Positions 6,451 to 7,788 of a stretch of DNA of 7,788 nucleotides are shown here, piece after piece. The stretch is from Thermoleophilaceae bacterium (GTDB lineage Bacteria; Actinomycetota; Thermoleophilia; Solirubrobacterales; Thermoleophilaceae): NCBI GenBank assembly GCA_013812005.1, contig JACCUE010000297.1, forward strand, positions 1 through 7,788. The letters are read 5' to 3'. The notes beneath the pieces were generated by a model. It had not been told where the DNA came from and made no database searches. It saw only the letters and a program-made list of their open reading frames with translations. Position numbers and translations under genes: made by a program. Each line of letters starts with the position of its first letter. The first letter of the stretch is position 1.

Positions 6451-7203
6451 GCTCCTGACAGTAACGACGACCCGTTGAAGATCGCGCTCCTTTCGGACGT
6501 GCACGGCAACCTGCCCGCCTTCCGCGCCGTCCTCGACGCCGTCGACGCGACCGATGCCGACGCCATCTGGTTCCTGGGCGACCTGGTGGGCTACGGCGCC
6601 CAGCCCGACGAGTGCGTGGAGCTGGCGGCTGAGCGGTGTGACCTGTGCCTGGCCGGGAACCACGACCTGGGGGTGCTCGACCGAATCGACATCGCGGACT
6701 TCTCACCACCGGCCGCCCTGGCAGCCCTGTGGACCCGCGAACGGGCGGGTGAGGCCACGCTCGAGTTCCTAGGCGGTCTGGAGCCGCGGCGCGACGGCGA
6801 GGCGATCGGGCTCTTCCACGCGAGCCCTCGCGATCCGGTGTGGGAGTACGTGCTGTCCACCTCGCAGGCCGACGAATGCATGGACCAGATGGACGCCCGC
6901 GTGGCCGCCATCGGGCACACCCACGTGGCGCTGCGCTTCACCCGCGCCGACGGCGAGGTCGACGGCGCGGCGATGGCCGACGGTGGCGGGTGCGACATCT
7001 CGGAGGGCGAGTGGCTGCTCAACCCCGGCAGCGTCGGCCAGCCACGCGACGGCGACCCCCGGGCGGCGTGGCTGCTGCTCGACACGGGATCCTGGAGCGC
7101 GGAGTGGCGGCGCACGGAGTATCCGGTCGAACAGGCGGCGAACGCGATCGAGGCCGCAGGCCTGCCACGCAGCCTCGGACAGCGGCTCTTCATCGGCCAG
7201 TGA
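6439..7203 (+). CDS. calcineurin-like metallophosphoesterase (YfcE/MJ0936-like)
   Basis: A 254-residue soluble enzyme with the full metallophosphoesterase motif set: DVHGN (D20, H22), FLGDLVGYG (D48), GNHD (N74, H75), LFHASP (H127) and GHTH (H160, H162), followed by LLNPGSVGQPRDGDPRAAWLL, the family's C-terminal signature. These residues bind a dinuclear metal centre that hydrolyses phosphomono- or diesters; the true substrate of this subgroup is not known from sequence. There is no signal peptide, so it is cytosolic. The ATG at 6439 has only a weak AGAG nearby and overlaps the divergent M48 gene by 12 bases; an alternative TTG at 6475 would give MKIALLSDVHGN and remove the overlap. The stop overlaps the lipoprotein GTG by 4 bases (GTGA), and a kinase gene follows, suggesting a shared phosphorylation-related unit. 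Confidence 0.9.
   Translation: MTTHAPDSNDDPLKIALLSDVHGNLPAFRAVLDAVDATDADAIWFLGDLVGYGAQPDECVELAAERCDLCLAGNHDLGVLDRIDIADFSPPAALAALWTRERAGEATLEFLGGLEPRRDGEAIGLFHASPRDPVWEYVLSTSQADECMDQMDARVAAIGHTHVALRFTRADGEVDGAAMADGGGCDISEGEWLLNPGSVGQPRDGDPRAAWLLLDTGSWSAEWRRTEYPVEQAANAIEAAGLPRSLGQRLFIGQ
6458..6463 (-). promoter_or_regulatory. possible -10 element for a leaderless M48 transcript
   Basis: TACTGT on the minus strand fits TAnnnT and ends 7 bases before the M48 ATG, which would place the transcription start at or next to the start codon. No convincing -35 is present. The element lies inside the 5' end of the divergent phosphoesterase gene. Weak and judged by eye. Confidence 0.22.
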
Positions 7204-7754
7204 CACGGCGCCCACGACAGCTGCTCGGCGTCCTCGGCGCCTGCTCGGCTCTGGCCCTCGCAGGGTGCGGCTCCCCCTCTGAGGAGCCCGAGGGCGATCC
7301 GCTGCCTGCCGACGCCGTCGCCCAGCTGGAGATCCGGCTGGACGAGATCGAGCGCCGCTACCAGGACGCTGTCGACAACGGCAACGTCGGCGCGTGCAAA
7401 GACATCGGCAGCAACTCGATCCCCGCGGTCCAGAAAATCGTCGCCGGTCTGCCCGACAGCGTGGACGCGGAGCTTCGCAGCGCGGTCAAGGCCAGCTTCG
7501 TGCGCCTTGGCGAGCTGGCCGAGAGCGAATGCGCGGACATCGAGCCCGAGGAGACGGTGCCCGAAGAGCCAATTCCCGAAGAGCCGATTCCCGAGGAGAC
7601 GATCCCCGAGGAGACCGTGCCGGAGGAGACCGTGCCGGAGGAGACCGTGCCGGAGGAGACGATCCCGGAGGAGATCCTGCCCCCTGACGACGGCGGCGGT
7701 GGCGGCAACGGTGGCGGCGCGGAAGCTCCGCCCGGCCTGGAGAAGAAGAACTGA
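7200..7754 (+). CDS. lipoprotein with helical domain and tandem PEE pentapeptide repeats
   Basis: A 184-residue protein of unknown function. The GTG start overlaps the phosphoesterase stop by 4 bases. Residues 1-22 are a lipoprotein signal (MTRRPR, hydrophobic core, lipobox LAGC) giving a lipidated C23, so the mature protein is anchored on the outer face of the membrane. Residues about 37-111 are predicted helical and contain C66 and C111, a possible disulfide pair closing the domain. Residues 116-160 are nine perfect pentapeptide units PEE[T/P/I][V/I/L], an acidic, proline-rich, probably extended stalk or spacer, followed by a Gly-rich run and a basic end, GLEKKN. The next gene is a probable Ser/Thr kinase, overlapping by one base, so the lipoprotein may sense or present something to the kinase's extracytoplasmic part. 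That role is inference from position. Confidence 0.8.
   Translation: MTRRPRQLLGVLGACSALALAGCGSPSEEPEGDPLPADAVAQLEIRLDEIERRYQDAVDNGNVGACKDIGSNSIPAVQKIVAGLPDSVDAELRSAVKASFVRLGELAESECADIEPEETVPEEPIPEEPIPEETIPEETVPEETVPEETVPEETIPEEILPPDDGGGGGNGGGAEAPPGLEKKN
7545..7679 (+). repeat. nine 15-base in-frame tandem repeats (PEE[T/P/I][V/I/L])
   Basis: Nine consecutive 15-base units code for PEETV, PEEPI, PEEPI, PEETI, PEETV, PEETV, PEETV, PEETI and PEEIL. Units 6 and 7 are identical in DNA (CCGGAGGAGACCGTG) and unit 5 differs only at one wobble base, while units 2 and 3 use GAA and ATT codons. This implies older and newer duplications. All steps are multiples of three, so copy-number change would lengthen or shorten the stalk without breaking the frame. 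Confidence 0.93.
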
Positions 7755-7788
7755 TGGCTACGCCAACCGAGGTCGCCGGCCGCTACCG
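7754..7788 (+). CDS. 5' end of a probable Ser/Thr protein kinase (truncated by window edge)
   Basis: ATG at 7754 overlaps the last base of the lipoprotein stop (TGATG) and opens a frame of 12 codons reading MATPTEVAGRYR up to the window edge. 'VAGRYR' just after the start is the usual opening of actinobacterial Hanks-type kinases (PknB/Stk family), where it precedes the glycine-rich ATP loop. The identification rests on these few residues and on the neighbourhood, so the kinase domain itself is not seen. GGAG lies about 11 bases upstream, a little far for a Shine-Dalgarno, but overlap with the preceding stop makes coupled translation likely. Confidence 0.55.
   Translation, partial: MATPTEVAGRY

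Noticed and set aside
6451..6663. N-terminal extension of the M48 frame
   Set aside because: Lies wholly within the phosphoesterase gene, is unlike M48 N-termini and lacks a hydrophobic start; the ATG at 6450 is better.

Overview
The window looks like chromosomal DNA from a high-GC actinobacterium, most likely of the Thermoleophilia / Solirubrobacterales type. This rests on the strong G/C bias at third codon positions, the GTG and TTG starts, the 1-11 base stop/start overlaps, the style of the CcmH and CcdA proteins, and the metallophosphoesterase / lipoprotein / Ser-Thr kinase neighbourhood. The lineage call is inference from gene character, not from a database search. Coding density is very high: no gap exceeds about 35 bases, and there are no RNA genes, insertion sequences, CRISPR arrays or phage genes.

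Layout. (1) Bases 1-1279, plus strand: the end of a cytochrome c maturation cluster, with the tail of an unidentified upstream gene (possibly a TlpA/CcmG thioredoxin), then CcmH and the membrane electron carrier CcdA, joined by 4-base overlaps. (2) Bases 1293-4857, minus strand: an apparent operon reading rlmH (23S rRNA methyltransferase), argS (arginyl-tRNA synthetase), then a secreted clan GH-A-like glycosidase whose start overlaps the argS stop by 11 bases. (3) Bases 4893-5201, plus: a small DUF3467 protein divergent from rlmH. (4) Bases 5224-6450, minus: an integral-membrane M48 (Ste24-type) metalloprotease, convergent with the DUF3467 gene across a GC-rich hairpin. (5) Bases 6439-7788, plus: a calcineurin-like phosphoesterase, a lipoprotein with nine tandem PEE[T/P/I][V/I/L] pentapeptides, and the first 12 codons of what is probably a Ser/Thr protein kinase, all joined by 1-4 base overlaps.

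Most of the window is housekeeping. The two points that best merit a second look are the ArgRS, whose HIGH ATP-binding signature reads TVAA (both histidines absent) while the rest of the enzyme, including MSKR, is intact; and the translationally coupled phosphoesterase / repeat lipoprotein / kinase module, in which the lipoprotein is a candidate extracytoplasmic partner of the kinase. The divergent M48 and phosphoesterase genes also appear to overlap at their 5' ends, suggesting a leaderless transcript or a misplaced start. I see no clear evidence of a wholly new system such as a defence or mobile system.
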